From Parvularia atlantis (Eukaryota > Opisthokonta > Rotosphaerida): a stretch of 64,000 nt of DNA. The notes below the pieces were generated by a model. It had not been told where the DNA came from and ran no database searches. It worked only from the letters and a program-made list of their open reading frames with translations. Shown piece after piece: positions 38,816 through 53,128 of the stretch. The stretch is from NCBI GenBank assembly GCA_943704415.1, contig CALSCO010000787.1, positions 1-64,000 of the forward strand, read 5' to 3'. Positions within the stretch are counted from its first letter, which is position 1. Each line of letters opens with the position of its first letter. The position numbers and the translations under genes are program-made.

Positions 38816-41183
38816 ATGGAGGAGCAGCTGCGCGCGGCACTCGCCGGCAAGGCGCAGGCCGAGGCGCTGCTGGTGAAGCTCAAGGTCGTGTCGAAGAACG
38901 GTGCGCGCGCCCGCTGCCTCGCATCGCGGTCCGCTCGCTCGCGCGCACCGACGGCCGCGCGCAATCGCAGCGATGATGGAGTTCAGCCAGCTCAAGCAGC
39001 AGTACGCCGACCTCGCCGAGCAGGCCGAGGCGCTGCGGGAGCAGGTGGGTGGGTGGATGGGCGCGGTGGGGGAGGGCCACGGCGCCGTCACGATGCGATT
39101 GATCGCGCTCACGCGACGGCGCAGGCCGCGAGGAGCGAGCAGCTCGAGGCCGAGAGCGCGCTGCTCAAGCAGCAGCTCCACGCGGCCACGAGCCGCGCGG
39201 CCCCCGCAGCGGCCGCGGGTGGTGCCGATGTCGCGCAGCTGCGGCAGGAGCGGGACGCGCTCCAGGGGCAGGCGCGTTTCGTCAACGTCGCGTGATTGGC
39301 GCTGATATGCAACACGTGCAGCTCAAGACGCTCACGGCCACGCACGAGGCCGCCGCGGCCAAGCTCAAGCAGACCGAGACGATGCTGCAGAAGATCTCGG
39401 CGGGTGCGGCCCGGGCACGGTTGTTGGCCACGCTGCCGCTCGCTTAGCGACTCGGATTGCACAGTGTCGCGGAGTGCGCTGCAAGAGTTCAACGACCTAA
39501 AGCTCAAGTACCAAGAGGAGGTCGACCGGCGCAAGGACATCGAGGACTACGCCACGAGCCTCACGCTTGAGATCCAAAACCTGCGCGCGACCCAGGCGGC
39601 CGCAACCAAGACGCCCGATGGTGCGCGCCGGCCGTGCGTCGGCTGGGATGCTGATCGCGGCGCGAGCGCGGCAGGCATCATGCAGGAGCTCGCGCAGGTG
39701 CGCAGCGAGCTGCTCGCGATGCAGGAGAGCCGGCTCGAGCTGCAGAGCAACATCGACGACCTGACCGAGGACAACACCAAGCTGCAGCGCGACCTTGACG
39801 CCCTCAGCGAAACCCTGCGCCAGGAGGGCAGCAAGCGCACCCACGCCGAGCATCAGCTGCAGCAGGCGCGCGTCACGATCGAGACGCAGAAGCAGGCCCT
39901 GGCCACGGCGGCAGCGTCGGCAAGCGGGCCCAAGCCGACCGTGGCCACGATCGACTCGCTGCTGGAGCAGCTCGCGCCACCGCAGGTCGCCGCGCTCCAG
40001 CGCGAGATCGAGCAGCTCACCTTCCGGCTCGAGCGGGCCGAAAAGCGCGCAGAGGACGCCGAGGCGCGCGCGCTCCGGGCCGAGGCAGCGCAGATCGATG
40101 GCAGCAACGCCGCGGCTGCGGACGGCGCGAGCGGTGGACCGGCCCCGCCACCACCGCCGCCACCACCGCCGCCACCACCGGTCTACGTCGCGCCCGCCCC
40201 GCTGGTCATCACGCGCCGTGCGGGCGACCCTGCAGGCGGCAGCGCTGCGGGCGGCGACGGTGCTCTGCGCTCGCGCGCATGCGCGTAGCGTGCTGACGGC
40301 CCGCGCCCAGGAGACGCGCGCGCACGAGCGTACCAGGAGATGGTGGAGGCGATCAAGAACGGCGTCAAGCTGCGCAAGCGCCCGCCCAAGCAGGGCGACG
40401 AACCCGGCGTGTCGCGCACGGCCCGCCGCGCGGTCAACATGTTCAACACGGGCGCGATGGCTGACCTCAACTCGATCCTGGTGCGGCGCCGCGGCTGCAA
40501 GTGCCGCTTGCTGAAGCGCGCCGCGTGCAGGCCGGCCCATCAGCCGATGGCAGCGCGCCCGTCGCGCTCAAGAAGTCGGCCGACCCGCGCCCGCCCGCCG
40601 CGCGGCCCACGCAGCCCGACATGCCCAAGCTGCGCCCCACCGGGTGCGCCGCTCGCACTGCAGTACCGTGCGTGTGCTCAACTGTCACGGCGCCCGCAGC
40701 TCTGCCGCCGCAATGGCCGTCAGCAGCAGCGCCGTGGCCCCGGCCAGCCCTGCCAGTGCGCCCGGCCCCGCGCCTGCGCCGGCTGTGACCAAGGCGCCCT
40801 CGACCGCATCGGTGCTCGCCGCGGTCCTCGCGCGCACCGGCTCGAGCGGCGGCAGCAGCCCGGCATCACCCACACCCGCACCCGTACCCGCACCCGCAAC
40901 GATCGCCGCATCTGCACCCGCACCCGCCGCCGTGCCTGCTCCTGCACCGGTCGCCGTGCGACCGCCGCCGCCCATCACGGCCGCAGCCGCCAGCCCCGCC
41001 CGCCTCCCGCCACCCATCGTGCAGGCCCAGCCAGCAGCGCCGCAGCCCAAGCCGCCTGCACCGCAGACGACCGCACCGGCCGCGCCCGCGCAGTCCGAAG
41101 AGACGCTCATGGCCAGCCGCTTCGCGTCTGAAATCGACCAGCTCTTCTCGGACCTCGAGTCGGAGCTCGGCTTCCACATCTGA
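38816..41183 (+). CDS. Shootin-1-like coiled-coil protein with basic WH2-like motif
   Basis: In animals shootin-1 couples actin flow to adhesion. Here, start MEEQLRAALAGKAQAEALLV at 38816 opens a long coiled coil over several exons (MMEFSQLKQQYADLAEQ, LKTLTATHEAAAAKLKQTE, NDLKLKYQEEVDRRKDIEDY, QELAQVRSELLAMQESRLEL, DNTKLQRDLDALSETLRQ, LQREIEQLTFRLERAEKR). A run of about 13 prolines follows (about 40144-40180), then the family-like element MVEAIKNGVKLRKRP with AVNMFNTGAMADLNSILV after it, spaced as in shootin. The tail is an Ala/Pro-rich region ending FASEIDQLFSDLESELGFHI at 41183. The order coiled coil, polyproline, basic IKNGVKLR, short conserved helix is what argues for shootin over a generic coiled coil. 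Profilin/actin binding via the proline run is inference. Confidence 0.65.
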
Positions 41184-41337
41184 GCGAGCCTGAGGGGAGA
41201 GCGCAGTAATCGTTGTTGTGTCCAAGGTCTTTGTCGAGCTCCGCGAGAAGCTCGCCGACCTGGGCATTGCGTCCATGGTCCCCCGGCGGCTGTGCGCATC
41301 TGTCTCTTTTCTGTTTATGCGCACATACAATTTCACC

Positions 41338-43023
41338 TTAAGCGTCCGCTGCGCGGTGCCGCATGCGGAGCAGCGCCTGCTTGAGCAGCTCGTAGGTTGT
41401 CCAGCAGATGGCCGACGACGGTGCGTGCACGAGCAGGCGCGGTACGAGGCCGCGCGTGAAGCCGACCCATCCTGTCGCGCGTGGTGAGCACCGACTACCA
41501 CGCATGCACGCGTGCGTGATGCGCACCTTCTTTGAGGTAGATCTGCCGCGCAGTGTCGACGAAGCCGTTGAGCCGCGCGCTGTCGGCGGCGGTGTGGGCG
41601 GTGTGGGCGGTGTGGGTCGTGGTGAGCGGCGCAAAGGCCGCGGTGGGCATCTGCAACGTGTCAGCATGAGCAGGGAAGCACCGCTGCACCGGGCCGGGCG
41701 CGCACCATGCGGTAGCTAAGCGGGGTGGCGAGGACGCGTCCGTAGGTGGGCGACGTGCTGTTGTGCAGGTGCCGGACGGAGCTGGCGGCGGGGGCGTGGT
41801 GCACGGCGACAGGCGCGGGCGGGTCGAGCGCCGTGACGCCCTGCGTTTGCAGCCTGCTCCGCGTCAGCCCCACATCCCCCCAGCCACCCTGCATGCGCGC
41901 ACCGCGTCTTAATGACGTCGAGCGGCGTCGTGGCGACGGCGGCGAGGGCGCCCGCGGCCGCGCCGGAAAAGAGGAGCGCGCCGAGGGCTGCCTCGGTCTC
42001 GCCGTCACGCGCAAGCAGGCGCTTGAACGACTCGTTCGCAGCGACCTGCATCTCGGAGGTGAGCATCGCCGACCAGACATGCACACAAACGCACCATGAC
42101 CGCGTGGTGCGGCACGTTCATCGCGAGCGTCGTCGGGTAGGCGAGAATAAACGCGCGGACGCCCTCGGCCCGGGCGACCGTGCGCACGCAGTCCCACATG
42201 CCGCCTGCAACCACAGATGAGTGCCTGCGTCGCACGCACGGAGCACGACACGCACGGTAGTAGCCAAGCTGCAGGCGCTGCTTGATGAGGTCGACGGGCG
42301 TCATGACCGCGTCGTGCACGCAGACCGAGAGCATGCCGGCGAGGCCCGCGGCGAACGGGTGGTGCCCGGGCCGGTTCGCGCCGAGTGCCTCTTTGCCTGC
42401 ACGATGCGCGGTCAGCCCCGCTGCACCCAATCGCCGGCCGATACGCACTAATCTCGTAGATGGTAAAATAGGCCGCATGGGCGGGCACGCAGCCGATCGC
42501 GAGCGAGTGCACGCCACGCCACAGCCGCCATATCCCACGGTCGTGCGTGAGCTGGCGCGCGCCCGCGATCAGCAACACGGCAGCCAGCTGCGTGAGCGAG
42601 CGCACATTCTGGTAAAGGCGTCTTGCCGAGACCTGCTGCGCGCTGCCGGGCGCCGATGCGGCCACGCCGGTGCCGCTGCTGCCTCCGGGCGCGGCGCTGG
42701 CGGCGGCGGCGGCGGCGGGCGAGCTCGCGGCCTGAAGGTGCGTCTGCGATCGGTTTCATTACACCGGCCGCACGTAGTGGTCGATAGACATCGGTGCTGT
42801 GAACGTAGAGAAAAAAAGAAGGCGCGCCGTTTGCGCCCAGCACCGCGCCGCGTCCAATACCGCGCCGCGCCCGTCCCCGCAGCGAGCACTGCGTGCGCAC
42901 CTTGAGCGTGTCGACGGGGAACATGGCCACATGCTCCACCACGCCCGCCGCCGAGCCCGCGACCATGTGGTCGGTAAAGGTGAGGCCGCTGCTCGGGTCG
43001 TACTCCTCCCACTCCTCGTCCAT
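41338..43023 (-). CDS. Mitoferrin-type mitochondrial carrier (SLC25A28/37 group)
   Basis: Mitoferrins import iron into the mitochondrial matrix. Three carrier repeats are visible: MFPVDTLKVRTQ (repeat 1, after MDEEWEEYDPSSGLTF, start 43023), TPVDLIKQRLQL (repeat 2, preceded by LAGMLSVCVHDAVM) and TTPLDVIKTR (repeat 3, preceded by GAAAGALAAVA). Even-helix blocks include IWRLWRGVHSLAIGCVPAHA with YFTIYE, and GVRAFILAYPTTLAMNVPHH; the latter, with the Ala-Tyr-Pro-Thr-x-x-x-Met-Asn-x-Pro pattern, is typical of mitoferrin. C-terminus GWVGFTRGLVPRLLVHAPSS then ICWTTYELLKQALLRM, stop at 41338. A Gly/Ala/Ser-rich insertion lies between helices 1 and 2 (about 42640-42740). Substrate is inferred from family motifs. 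Confidence 0.85.
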
Positions 43024-43242
43024 GGGTGGCCCGGTGCGGTGTGCGTCACGCGGGGGGGTTGCTGCGGGGGCGGTGCGCGGCGCGCGCGCGGCGGCGGCGT
43101 GAGGCAGCCGGCAGAGGGCGCGGCAAGGCGCTGTCCGCACATGACGCGAGTGTGAGGCGCCTTCTCGAAACTTCTCGAAAGCCGCTGTTCCATCGTTGCG
43201 ACGCACATGTGCTTGTATCCTGTCCACCATCACCTGCAAAGC

Positions 43243-44424
43243 ATGGCGGCGTACGTCGCGGTGCGCGCGATCACGGCCGTGCCTGCGCCGCGCGTGACGC
43301 TGTCGGGGCACAGCACACGCTCGAGGCGTTCGACAAGACGCCGCTCAACGTGCGCCACTACGCGCCCGCGGCAGATCGGACCGTCAAGGGCACGGTGCTG
43401 GTCGTGCACGGTTTGTTGGGGCGCGCGCTGCGCTCGTCTGCGCTGATCGCGCCGCGCGAAGGATACGCCGAGCATCTCGGGCGCTACGAGGACTTTGCGG
43501 GCCGGCTGCACGCGGCCGGTGCGGCGTTCGTCGGTCGATCGGTGCATGTCACGTGTGCTGAAGCGTGGACGCCGCAGGCTACGGTGTCGTCACGTTCGAC
43601 CTGCGCGGCCACGGCACGAGCGGCGGCGTGCGCGGGCACGTGATGGCGTGGTGCGCGCGTGCGGGACGAGTGCGCGTCGATCAGCACTAACAGCAGCAGG
43701 GAGCACTACACGCGCGACGTCGACCAGCTGCTCGCGTTCACGGCCGAGGCCGCCGCGCCGCACAAGGACCGCCCGCTGTTCATCGTCGGGCACAGCAACG
43801 GCGGCCTGATCACGCTGCACCGGCTGCTGCAGGACGCGCCGCTGCCCGTGCCCATCCGCGGTGTCGTGGTGACGTCGCCCTTCCTCGGTCTGCAGCAGGC
43901 CGTCAACCCGTTCATGGCTGCCCTGGGCTCGTTCATGTCGATGGTCGCGCCGACGGTCAACGTGCCGATCTCCATCGAGCCCGTCTCGCGCGACAACGAA
44001 GTCGTGCGCCGCCCTCGCCGCACTCGCGCGCCCTTCTCACCCGCGCGCAGTGGGAGGCGTACCGCATGGACCCGCTCGTGTTTAAGACGGCCAACGCGCG
44101 CTGGGCGAGCCTCTTCCCCGCGGCGCAGGCGTTTGTGCTCAACAACATCGCCAAGATCAGCGTCCCGGCGCTGTTCATCCAGGGCGGCGCCGACCGCATC
44201 GTCAAGGTGAGCACGTCGCGCAAGGTCGCACAGAAGGCCGGCGCGGACAAGATCAAGTACATCGAGCTCGAGGGCTTTTACCACGAGGTGCGGCCACCCT
44301 ACCCTGTGTTCGCCGCGGCAGCTGTGCTCACACACACGCGCAGGTGTTCAACGAGCCCCTTGAGGAGCGCAACAAGGCCTATGCCGCGCTGCTGGAGCAG
44401 CTGGACGCGTGGTCCTCAGCCTGA
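43243..44424 (+). CDS. Monoacylglycerol lipase-like alpha/beta hydrolase
   Basis: The family cleaves monoacylglycerols to glycerol and fatty acid. Seen after splicing: MAAYVAVRAITA at 43243, HTLEAFDKTPLNVRHYAP, GTVLVVHGLL (oxyanion HG), YAEHLGRYEDFAGRL, GYGVVTFDLRGHGTSGGVRG, FIVGHSNGGLITLHRL (nucleophile Ser in GHSNG), VVVTSPFLGLQQAVNPFM, VPALFIQGGADRIV (acid Asp), and KYIELEGFYHEV-type C-terminus (catalytic His), ending EQLDAWSSA-stop at 44424. The complete Ser-Asp-His triad is present. GHSNG rather than the animal GHSMG makes a broader lysophospholipase role possible. No signal peptide. The first intron is only about 35 nt. Confidence 0.82.
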
Positions 44425-44540
44425 GGTGCCGGCAACTTTGTCTCGTGTCCCGCAGCAACCTCACCAAAAGCCCCGTGCTGCTGTGTCTGTGTCTGCGCCT
44501 CAGCACTGCACGTCTCCGTCGCTCGCCACCTCATTCCGGC

Positions 44541-46624
<2,084 letters not shown>

Positions 46625-46634
46625 CTACGACTAG

Positions 46635-46649
46635 ATCAGCGGGACCCGC
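46635..46649. promoter_or_regulatory. 15-bp element ATCAGCGGGACCCGC in a divergent promoter (copy 1)
   Basis: Contains the palindrome GCGGGACCCGC and lies 10 bases upstream of the alpha-glucosidase start (minus strand), in the 195-bp gap shared with UBE2K. The identical 15 bases occur at 58155-58169 in the JMJD6/citrate synthase gap. A protein-binding site is inferred from the symmetry and placement. Confidence 0.4.
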
Positions 46650-46662
46650 AAGGCACAACAAG

Positions 46663-46812
46663 CATGGCCGTAGCATGGCCGCGGAGTGGGCGGCGCATGG
46701 CCGCGGAGGGTCAACATGGCCGCGGAGGGTCAACATGGCCGCGGAGGGTAAACATGGCCGTGGGTGCAGTGGCGCATGGCCGCGGAGTGGGCGCAGCATG
46801 GCCGCGGGTAGA
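46663..46812. repeat. Degenerate 19-22-bp minisatellite with repeated CATGGCCG
   Basis: Eight copies begin with CATGGCCG; three adjacent copies are nearly identical (CATGGCCGCGGAGGGTCAA, the third ending GGGTAAA) and the outer ones vary in length and spacer (GTGGGCGG, GTGCAGTGGCG). It ends within 8 bases of the UBE2K start codon. If transcribed, each unit puts an ATG in the UBE2K leader. Confidence 0.9.
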
Positions 46813-46819
46813 GATTGCG

Positions 46820-47805
<986 letters not shown>

Positions 47806-47941
47806 GGGCGGCGCGCGTGCGTGCGTCCGCGAGCTCGCGAGCGCGGGGTCTGTGCGACAGACACGGCGATTTTGTGCGTGCACGGCGGCGAGCCAAGTGA
47901 CGACAAAAACACGGCGATATCATGTGGGGCACGTGCGGAGA

Positions 47942-48553
47942 TCAGTGGGCGGGCTGCAGCTGCTTCATGCTCTTGCGCGCCTTTTGAATCGCCTCGTTGA
48001 ACACGGTGAAGATTGCGTCGGCCTGAGACGCACAGGGCATTCCGTCAGCGCACAGACGATGCGCAGCGCGCGCAGTGGGACCACCTGCAGCGTGTGGAAC
48101 TTGAAGATGTCAAAGTCCGAGCCGTTGTGGAACTGGAACTGGAAGGCGGGCGCGTTGGACGACTGCCCGACCGACTCGAAGATGTTGATCTTGGTGATGG
48201 GGAAGGTCATGAGCGCCTTCTGCTCGCCGCGTTGCCGTTTCAGCGGCGGCGGAGGCGCGGACGCAGGCGACAAGGCGCACCTCGTCGCGGTCAAGCACCT
48301 TGATGCCCTCCTCCGACACGTCGAACCAGCAGTCGCCCGCCGGCTTGGCCAGCGCGACTGCCTCGCCGTTCTTGGCCGCGCCCGTGAACACGAAGCGCTT
48401 GCCGAAGCCGGGGCTGAGGTCGTCGGTCGACGCTGTGTTCTCGTGCACTGTGCTCACGCGCGCCCGCGGTGTCACGCACAGCCGCGGCACAGCAGCAAAA
48501 GCCGCACCGTCGTACACCTCCTTCTTGCCGAAGAGCGCGCTGATCCGCTTCAT
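47942..48553 (-). CDS. Stand-alone PTB/IRS/FERM-F3-like domain protein (about 150 residues)
   Basis: No named family. Three GTGCG/GTGG introns removed give one short protein: MKRISALFGKKEVYD (start 48553), ASTDDLSPGFGKRFVFTGAA, CWFDVSEEGIKVLDRDEKAL, MTFPITKINIFESVGQSS, FQFQFHNGSDFDIFKFHTL, QADAIFTVFNEAIQKARKSM, ending KQLQPAH at 47942. The order of strands (VSEEGIKVLD; FPITKINIF; FQFQFHNGSDFDIFKFHT) followed by one long C-terminal helix is the pattern of PTB, IRS and talin-F3 domains, which bind NPxY-like peptides or phosphoinositides. Nothing else is attached. Function is inferred from fold only. Confidence 0.55.
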
Positions 48554-48880
48554 CGTGCGAGCCGCGCAGCGCGACACGAGAGAGAGAGAAAGAGAGAGAG
48601 AGAGAGAACGCGAACAGATCGCGCGGCGCGATCAGCACAAACACAGCATGCCGGAGATCGGCGTGATGCGCGATCAGAGATTAAGCAGCATGGGCGTGGC
48701 GTGATAGGCGATGAGCGGCGATGCAGCATGCCCGCGTACTCTCACGGCACGGCACGGCACGGCCTTCTCTCTCTTCTCTCGAACGGCGCGGCGCGGCACA
48801 CGGCTTGCGCGCGCCCACCCGAGCATGGCGCGATGAGGATGCGCTCGTGATGCTGATCCTGCGCGCGCGCGACGCGCAGG
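48554..48880. other. 327-bp divergent promoter region with GA-rich and GGCAC repeats
   Basis: Lies between the PTB-like gene (-) and PHF12-like gene (+). It holds a GA-repeat tract (about 48578-48607, on the PTB gene's side) and a short run of GGCAC units (about 48747-48763). GA tracts often mark promoters; no gene is seen here. Confidence 0.6.
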
Positions 48881-51800
48881 ATGGACGACTATCGCCTGCC
48901 CAACGACGATCAGCCGCCGCCTCCGCCGCCTCCTGCACAGCCCGTACAACCGAGGCAGCGGCCGCAGCGGCAGGAACGGGAGCCCGATGCGCGCCACACG
49001 CTCTCGAGCGAGTTCTTGCACCTGCCGAACGGCGACGACGGGCCGACGCACTACACGTTCCTCTTCAACGTGATCGGTCCGCGATGCCGCGCCTTTTTTT
49101 CGCCCTCGAGCGGGAAGGCTGACGTGACGCGCCGTAGACACACCGCCCAGCGAGCCCACCGTCACGATGCACGAGGCGACGTACGTCGAGCCCGCGCCCG
49201 CGCCGCCTTCGCCCGTGGACGATCGGGGCGAGGACGAGGAGGACGAAGGCGAGCACGTCTATGGCGAGCACGGGCACGATCAGCGCGCGCTGGAGGAGCA
49301 GGAGCAGGAGCACGATCAGCGCGCGCACGAGGAGCAGGAGCAGGAGCACAACCACGACGACGACGACGATCGCACCGAGGACGACGAGCGCAACCATCAC
49401 GATGCCGAGCACGAGCACGAGGCGCACGAGCGTCACGAGCAGGACGACAGCGAGACGGAGGACGACAACGAGGGCAGCGACGGCCACGACAGCGACGTGC
49501 GCTCGACCACGCCGCAGCCGGTGTGCCGCTGCACCAGTCATACGCACCCGCGGTTGACACAGCGCACAGCGCAAGACGTCGCGCACGATCAAGCCAAAGA
49601 TGTTCGAGGATATGCACCTGTTCACCGTGCGCCGTCGCGGCCGCGGCACCGGTCGTGGCCGGGGCTCGCGGGGCGGCGTGCGCGGTGGGCGCGGGGCAGG
49701 CAAGGTCGAGCGCAAGCCGGTTGCGGCACCCGTAGACACACTGTCCACGACTGAGCCGTCGCCGGTGACGATCAAGGCGCGACGAGTGCACGCGCGCAAA
49801 AACGCCATGCTGACGCCGTGCGACTCGCAGATCCGTGCGCCGAGCACCGTCGACAAACAGACGCCCACATCGCCGCGCCGCCGCCGCGCGCCCGCCGCTC
49901 TAGCAAACCTCCCGCTCGCCACAGCCGCAGCGCCCAAGCCGCGCCGGCGTCTGCTGCTGCCGGATGGGACGGCGCCACCACGCCGCCGGCGCAAGGCCGT
50001 GCAGGTCATCGTGTCCGCGACTACTTCATCGCCGCCGGCTGCCGCGCCCAAGGACGAGACGTCCCCCACGGGTGTCGACCGTTTCGCGATGGAGTGCTTG
50101 CCCGTCAGCGCCGGCAGCAGCAGCGAGCCCTCGTCCGCGCGGGCCGTGCTCGACGTGCCGCTCAAGCTCGACGCCGCCGCAGCAGAACCGAGCAGCCTCC
50201 CTCGCTCCGACGTCGAGAACGATGCGGCTGCGGCAGCACCGGCGATGCGCGGGCGCCGGCGACGGAGGGCAGCGCCCGCAAGCCCGCCTGCGATGTTTTC
50301 CCCGACGGCTGTGGCCACGCCGCCGTCCGCTGGCAACACGATGACGGTGCGTGCGTTTGCTTTGCCTGTCAACACGGTTTGCTCACCATCACGAGCAGGC
50401 CAGCAGCGTCAACCGCGACAAGATGGACCGGACGGACCTCGCGCTGATGTCGTACCTGGAGCTGCCACAGTTCAGCGCCAAGGAGATGGTGCAGATGGCG
50501 CCGTACTTGGAGAAGACCGACCCGAGCCAGCCGACATCGACGGCCAACATGGTCCGGCGCATCAAATTTAGGTGCGGCCGCGCGACCGTCGCACGCGCGA
50601 GCTGACGCGCCGTCGCGACGCAGCGCGCTGCAGGCCAAGGCCGACGAGCGGCGCAGGGTCGAGGCCGCGATGGCGCTCGGCACGGGCAACGGCGACGTGG
50701 GCACGGCGGATGAGAGCATCGCGCCCGACCTGCGCGCGCTGCGGCTCATCATCTCGGGCTCGTCGGCCAGCAACGCCGCATCGCCCGCGTCCGCGCTCGC
50801 CGAGGGCGGCCTGGAGGACGACAACGACAGCGCCAAGGGCAGCGGCGGCTCGCGCAAGCGCCGCGCGCGCGCGTCGCTGGCCGGCAGCAACGCCAAGTGC
50901 GCATCAGCGGATGCGAGTGAGGTGCCGGCTGATGCGCGTGCGCCGCACAGGCTGCGCTTCTCGACGGGCTCACTCACGGGCGGTGACCCGGCCTCGCCCT
51001 CGGTCAGCTCGGACGACTTTGCGGGCCTGTCGTCGAGCGCGGGGCTGGCGGGCACGCTGGCGGTTGCCGCCGCGTCGGCCTCCGCGATCACGTCGTCTGC
51101 GCCGGAGGATAAGCCCAAGGTGCACACTGTAGGCGCAGCGCACCTTGCAGAAGACGCTGACGCCCGGCAGACGCACGTCAACCACGACCACTGCGAGAGC
51201 TGCTGCGGTACGGGCGTGCTCATCTGCTGCGACACGGTGCGCCGGCGACGCCCGTTGCGGCGTGCGACTGACGTGTGTGCGCGCGCGCCCAGTGTCCGCT
51301 GTCGTACCACTACTTCTGCACCGACCCGCCGCTTGACCCGGAGCGCCTGCCCGAGGGCGACTGGCACTGCGTCAAGTGCCAGACCCAGCGGGTGCGTGTG
51401 GCACTGCAGTGCTGGCATCGTCTGATCTCGCGGCAGAACAAGGTCGTGATGCCGAACCGTGCGCGCTCCGAGGCCGGCACAATCCTGCGCCTGATCGACG
51501 TCGCCAACACGTCCAACCCGACCACGTACGCCCTGCCCAAGGCGCTGCAGAACTACTTTGAGGGCGGTGCGTCACTGCTGGTACATCGCATGGGCGGCCG
51601 CTGACTCGCGCGTGTAGTCGGCGCGGACGCCATCACGGGCGCGTATGTGGACAAGGTCATGCGGCGCACGGTGATGGACCCGTCGCTCGTCAACCAGCTG
51701 GTGCGTGCTGGCTCGCGCGACGCGCTGAGCGACGGCCGACCCACTCGCACACAGAGCGACGGCGCGCGCTGCCACGGCTGCGGCAAGGCCGCGAGCGACT

Positions 51801-53086
51801 CGGTCTCGGCCATCGTGCGGTGCGCGGACGTGAAGTGCTCACCTGCTGACGCCGTTGTGCAGGAGTGCTCGTTCTGCCCGCTCGTGTGGCACCACGACTG
51901 CATGGACCCGCCCATGGTGCAGGCGCCGCCGCTGCACCACAAGTGGATCTGCCCCGTGCACGCCGAGGCGCTGCTCCCGCGCAAGCGCATCCGCCGGCGC
52001 GGCAGGGCGGCGCTGTACATCCTGCGGCCGCAGGTGCGCGCTGCGGTGGCTTGTGTGTTGGTGGTGCGTCGCCGACTGAGCGTGTGCAGCTGCCGCCATC
52101 GTACTACGCGGCCGCGGCGGCCGCGGCGGCCAACGTCGAGGACGGCAGCGAGGATGAGTGCAACGGGTACGACACCGCTCTATCGCGCCGACGGTCGCCG
52201 ACGCTGAGGCGCGCCCTCCGCAGCGAGGTCGTCGACCTCGCGTCGTCGCTTATCCCGACCGAGGCCGCCCACATTGCGATCGAGCTCGAGTCGTCGCGCC
52301 CGCCCGGGCGGCACGTGGTCGCGGAGCAGGCGATCAAGCTCGACTTTGTGCGCGGGTCGACACGGTGCGGCGCGCTGCAGCGCTGACGCGGGCGAGCCTG
52401 ACGCACGTGCACGCGCGCGAACAGGCGGGCCGACGAGGAGCAGGTCGTGCACGACGTGGTCCTGGTGCGCGTGCCAGACGAGGTCGTCGAGTGCTACGCC
52501 TCGGCGCGCAAGCCCGTGCACACCGGTGCGTGCGGCTAGTGCAGACCCCGGCGAGCGCTCACGGCGTTGTCGCAGACGAGCGCGACGTGGCGGCGTTCCT
52601 CGAGAGCATCGTCAAGCTGCAGGAAGACGCGGCCGCGCAGGTGGTCCGGAGCCAGCGCCAGGCCCGCGAGACGCTGCTGGACGAGCTGCTGAGCGAGGGT
52701 GTGGCGCGTCGGTGCCGCGTCGCACGGCCCCGTTAACACCGCGAACGCAGACACGAGGATCGGCCGGCTCTTTGGCCAGCTGCCGCTGCCCGACCTCAAG
52801 CGCCTGGCCAAGGCACGCGGGTCGCATGTCAGCCAGCGCACGTGCTGAGCCGCGCGCGCCGCAGGGCGAGCCCGTGAGCGAGATCGCGCAGGACATGATG
52901 CGCCAGGCGCCGCCGACCGCCGAGCTGTACCGGGACGAGCCACTGCTGCTGCGCTTCGCCGCCTGGAACTGGTACCAGAGTGCCAAGGAGCAGGTGCGCG
53001 CTGCTGCTGCTGCTGTGATGCGCACGGGGGGGCTCACAAAGCGACAGGTCCGGCTCACGCGCACGGCGGCAGCGGCACTGACGTAG
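48881..53086 (+). CDS. PHF12/Rco1-like double-PHD-finger chromatin protein
   Basis: PHF12 and yeast Rco1 are subunits of Rpd3S-type histone deacetylase complexes that bind H3 tails and the MRG15/Eaf3 chromodomain protein. Start MDDYRLPNDDQPPPPPPPAQ at 48881. A Glu/Asp/His/Gln-rich stretch with an internal duplication follows (about 49210-49500), then an Arg/Gly-rich block (VRRRGRGTGRGRGSRGG) and basic disordered text. PHD1: HDHCESCCGTGVLICCDTCP, LSYHYFCTDPPLDP, GDWHCVKC (about 51180-51385). The inter-PHD block NPTTYALPKALQNYFEGV, VGADAITGAY matches the Rco1/PHF12 linker. PHD2: CHGCGKAASDSVSAIVRCAD, CSFCPLVWHHDCMDPP, HKWICPVH (about 51770-51965). C-terminal helices end VRLTRTAAAALT at 53086. 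No FHA domain is seen in the tail. The first intron (near 49050-49145) is approximate. Confidence 0.8.
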
Positions 53087-53128
53087 ATCAAACACAACTG
53101 TGTGCAAGAACGGTATGTGGCATATTCT

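Noticed and set aside
49065-50375. Minus-strand frame of 436 codons with hydrophobic Val/Leu runs that look like membrane segments
   Set aside because: It is the reverse complement of the Glu/Asp/His-rich and basic exons of the PHF12-like gene; the Val/Leu runs mirror Asp/Glu codons.
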